Assembly (NCBI GenBank): GCA_004293815.1
Contig: RDZD01000018.1
Coordinates: 29,452 to 93,451, forward strand
DNA length: 64,000 nt
Source of the DNA: Cytophagales bacterium
Lineage (GTDB): Bacteria > Bacteroidota > Bacteroidia > Cytophagales > Bernardetiaceae
Direction: 5' to 3'
The position numbers were made by a program, and so were the translations under genes. Below the pieces are notes generated by a model. It was given only the letters and a program-made list of their open reading frames with translations, searched no databases and was not told where the DNA came from. This document shows, in pieces, positions 61,559-64,000 of the stretch; position 1 is the first letter of the stretch; the number at the start of each line of letters is the position of its first letter.

Positions 61559-64000
61559 ATGAAAAAGCTTTCTTTTCTTTTTTTCTTCACCTTTGTGCTG
61601 ATTTTATCGGCTCAGGCCCAAGCAAAATGGGAAACTGTGTTTCAAAAAGCTGATTCTTTGCAAAAAAAACAGATCCACAGAGACGCTATTCCCATTTTAG
61701 AGGGGGCACTTGTCCTTTCCGAAAAGGAATTTGGGAAAACCAGCGAACAGTATCTCAAGACGCGCAATTATCAAGGGTTCAGCAAAATATTTGTAGAGGA
61801 TAAACAACAAACAGAAACATTTCTTAAAGAGAATCAGCAGCTTATTGAGCAGGCACTGACCCAAAAGCATGCTTTATACGCTTATGCTTCATATAACTTT
61901 GCTGTTTTTTATTCTGTAACTCAGAACATGACACTAGCTGAAGCTTTCTATCGTCAAACTGTGGTGTCTAGCAAAGAAAGTCTTGGTGAGCAAAGCAGCC
62001 TGCATAGAAGATCTACCAAGCATCTAGCTAGGCTGTGTCGTTTGTCAGGCAATTTGATTGAAGCTGAGCAGCGGTTACAAGGCATACTGCAAATAGAAAG
62101 AAGCCTACTTGGCAAAACTAGTTATGAACACAGCGAAACAATTCATGCTTTAGGTGATTTATACCGCGATATGGGTCTGTACGTAAAATCAGAAAACTAT
62201 TACAAAGAGCATTTTCAGTTAATCAAAGAGCTTTTTGGTGAAAAGCACCCAGAGTATGCTAGGTCTATCCTAAATCTAGGAGGCTTATACAGTATCCTTG
62301 GTAACAGAAAACAGGCTGAGCAGTTATACAAACAAGCTATGGCCATCTTGAAAGTAACCTCTGGCGAAAAAACAATAGATTACTCCATGCTAATGAACCA
62401 TTTGGCCATAATATACATGGCTAATCGCGACTATGCAGCAGCTGAACAGTTCTATAAACAATCGCTAGAAGTCATAAAAAACCTATCAGGAGTTCAAAGC
62501 TATGAGTATGCTTACACACACAAAAATCTGGCAGACTTGTATTTACAGATGGGACTTTACTCTAAGGCAGAGAAAATGTATCTAGAGAGCATCGCAAGAC
62601 TAAAAAGTCAAGGAAATAATTATATATCTGCTTTTGATGCAGAAAATTTGGCTAGTCTATATCTTTCCATCAGGCAATATGAAAAAGCTAAAGGGCTATT
62701 AGAAGAAGTTTTGAAAATTAGCAAAGAAATCAGGGGGGAGAAGCACCCTTGGTATAACAAGGCTTTAAGCAATATAGGCTCTATGTATGCGCAAATGGGC
62801 AACTATGAAGCAGCCGAGTCTTTCTACATCAAAAGCCGTGAATTGTCCCACGCGTTGGTTCGCCAGAACTTTTCTTTTATGAGCGAACAAGAAAAAACAG
62901 CCTATTTTAACAATGACATCAGGTTTTTTATTGACAACTTCACCATTTTCGCCATAGAGCAAAACAAGCATTTAGCAGAGGTTTACGATACGCAATTGTT
63001 TACCAAAGGGATTTTATTGGCTTCTACCCAAAAGATGAAAAACCGCCTGCTCAGCAGTAAGGACACCCTTGTCGTTCAAAAGTACAAGCAATGGAACGCA
63101 CTTAAGATGACTGTTAGCAAGTATGCGCAAATGACTAGAGAAGAACTCTCACAAAAAAACATCTCACTCGATAGCTTAGAAACCGAAAGCAATAAGTTAG
63201 AAAAAGAACTCTCTCTTTTGTCAGAGTCTTTTGCAAGCTTGGCTGATGCCAAAGAAGTAACTTGGAAGGACATACAAGCCAAACTCAAAAAAAATGAAGC
63301 TGCCATTGAGATTGTCCGAATCAATCGTTTTGGAATCGAGAAAACGGTTACAGATACTTCTGATTTGGCCAAAGCCCCCAACTTCCCAGAATACCAAGTT
63401 AAAGGCATCACAGACACCATCTACTACGCTGCTTTAATTGTCAAGAAAAATTCTAAGCAACCCGAATTGGTTTTACTCAAGAATGGCAATGAATTAGAAG
63501 ACAAATACGCCTTTTATCAAAAAAACACGATTGAGTTCAAGGAGGATGACTTGCTGTCTTACGACCAGTTTTGGAAGCCCATAGCCCAAAATCTGAAAGG
63601 CATCAAAAAGGTCTATTTCTCTCCTGACGGTGTTTATAATCAAGTCTCTTTGAACACCCTTCAAAACCCCAAAACCAAGAAGTATCTTTTGCAAGAAATC
63701 CAGCTTCATTTGGTGAGTAATACTAAAGACATTTTGGCCTTTGGCAAAAACCCTAATTCTAATCTGAAAGCAGAACTTTTAGGATACCCTATTTACGATA
63801 CCCAAAAGTTTCAAATTGCTGACCCTGCGCAGCGCGCTTTGGTGGCAGATACCACCCGTGCCTTTGCTAATTTTCAGCAAGTGTCTTTACTACCTGGCAC
63901 AAAACAAGAAGTAGAAAATATTTCCAAAATTTTATTTTCAGGAAAATATCAGGTAGAAACTTTGTTAGCCGAACAAGCCACTGAAGAAAACATCAAAGTC
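61559..64000 (+). CDS. Exported TPR-CHAT protein, copy 2 (partial, runs off the window)
   Basis: An open frame of 814 codons from ATG 61559 to the window end, without a stop. Starts with a signal peptide ending in SAQAQA. The TPRs and linker are closely related to copy 1: WETVFQKADSLQKKQIHRDAI against WETVFQKADSLQKRQIYRDAI, with long identical stretches such as LLNSKDT/LLSSKDT regions. The visible part stops just before the catalytic His segment, so whether this copy is intact cannot be decided. It begins 34 bases after copy 1, so the pair is a tandem duplication. CHAT proteases with TPRs often cut partner proteins on activation; role here unknown. Confidence 0.88.
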   Translation, partial: MKKLSFLFFFTFVLILSAQAQAKWETVFQKADSLQKKQIHRDAIPILEGALVLSEKEFGKTSEQYLKTRNYQGFSKIFVEDKQQTETFLKENQQLIEQALTQKHALYAYASYNFAVFYSVTQNMTLAEAFYRQTVVSSKESLGEQSSLHRRSTKHLARLCRLSGNLIEAEQRLQGILQIERSLLGKTSYEHSETIHALGDLYRDMGLYVKSENYYKEHFQLIKELFGEKHPEYARSILNLGGLYSILGNRKQAEQLYKQAMAILKVTSGEKTIDYSMLMNHLAIIYMANRDYAAAEQFYKQSLEVIKNLSGVQSYEYAYTHKNLADLYLQMGLYSKAEKMYLESIARLKSQGNNYISAFDAENLASLYLSIRQYEKAKGLLEEVLKISKEIRGEKHPWYNKALSNIGSMYAQMGNYEAAESFYIKSRELSHALVRQNFSFMSEQEKTAYFNNDIRFFIDNFTIFAIEQNKHLAEVYDTQLFTKGILLASTQKMKNRLLSSKDTLVVQKYKQWNALKMTVSKYAQMTREELSQKNISLDSLETESNKLEKELSLLSESFASLADAKEVTWKDIQAKLKKNEAAIEIVRINRFGIEKTVTDTSDLAKAPNFPEYQVKGITDTIYYAALIVKKNSKQPELVLLKNGNELEDKYAFYQKNTIEFKEDDLLSYDQFWKPIAQNLKGIKKVYFSPDGVYNQVSLNTLQNPKTKKYLLQEIQLHLVSNTKDILAFGKNPNSNLKAELLGYPIYDTQKFQIADPAQRALVADTTRAFANFQQVSLLPGTKQEVENISKILFSGKYQVETLLAEQATEENIKV

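Overview
The window is a 64 kb piece of a low-GC chromosome of the phylum Bacteroidota, most likely order Cytophagales. Four things point there. Several genes are preceded by the Bacteroidota -7 promoter element TAnnTTTG. A PorT gene of the type IX secretion system (T9SS) sits directly behind ubiE/menG. Two proteins end in a T9SS type A sorting domain. Menaquinone genes, a two-gene sdhCA segment and DUF2795, MbnP-like and YbiT-type ABC-F proteins are also typical. No rRNA, tRNA, CRISPR array, phage or intact transposable element was seen; this is mainly core genome with a few accessory patches.

Layout. 0-5 kb: 3' part of hutH, an acyl-CoA carboxylase beta subunit, and a two-domain parvulin foldase. 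5-7.5 kb (minus): ubiE-porT-ferredoxin-degenerate TrpF-like gene. 7.8-11.3 kb (plus): PASTA protein, HD hydrolase, pyrG. 11.3-16.9 kb (minus): Crp/Fnr regulator, CREST-type membrane hydrolase, MbnP-like lipoprotein, TPR protein, dapA, DUF2279 protein, CpsB-type phosphatase. 16.9-20.3 kb: a gene-poor accessory patch with a 68-bp repeat, a long hairpin, a secreted glycine-rich protein, a 64-residue membrane protein, a Spy-like T9SS cargo and a DUF2795 protein. 20.4-25.4 kb: GT4 glycosyltransferase, lipoprotein, sdhC-sdhA closed by a strong terminator with no sdhB. 25.5-34.6 kb (plus): smc, YciO/Sua5, ABC-F ATPase, a fused SpeD-aminopropyltransferase, an extended SDR and an SSAT-like acetyltransferase. 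34.6-39.6 kb (minus): GlmU-like protein and dnaE. 40-43.6 kb: HPF, a haem lipoprotein, SufE, and two unknown proteins. 44-50.7 kb: a large Asp-box T9SS protein, an S1/P1-type nuclease or phospholipase, a lytic transglycosylase and a beta-barrel protein. 51-53.8 kb: HlyD-TolC pair. 53.8-58.5 kb (minus): dtxR-xth-SDR-menE-FemAB-like operon. 58.6-64 kb: a tandem pair of exported TPR-CHAT proteins, the first broken by a frameshift and the second running off the window.

How it fits together. Respiration (menG, menE, sdhCA, a cytochrome c lipoprotein), cell-envelope biogenesis (foldase, PorT, transglycosylase, GlmU-like, DapA) and information processing (dnaE, smc, xth, ABC-F, YciO, HPF) dominate. 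The parts most worth a second look are the SpeD-SpeE fusion next to an SSAT-like gene, the duplicated exported CHAT proteins, and the 17-19 kb patch with its repeat, hairpin and bacteriocin-like secreted protein.
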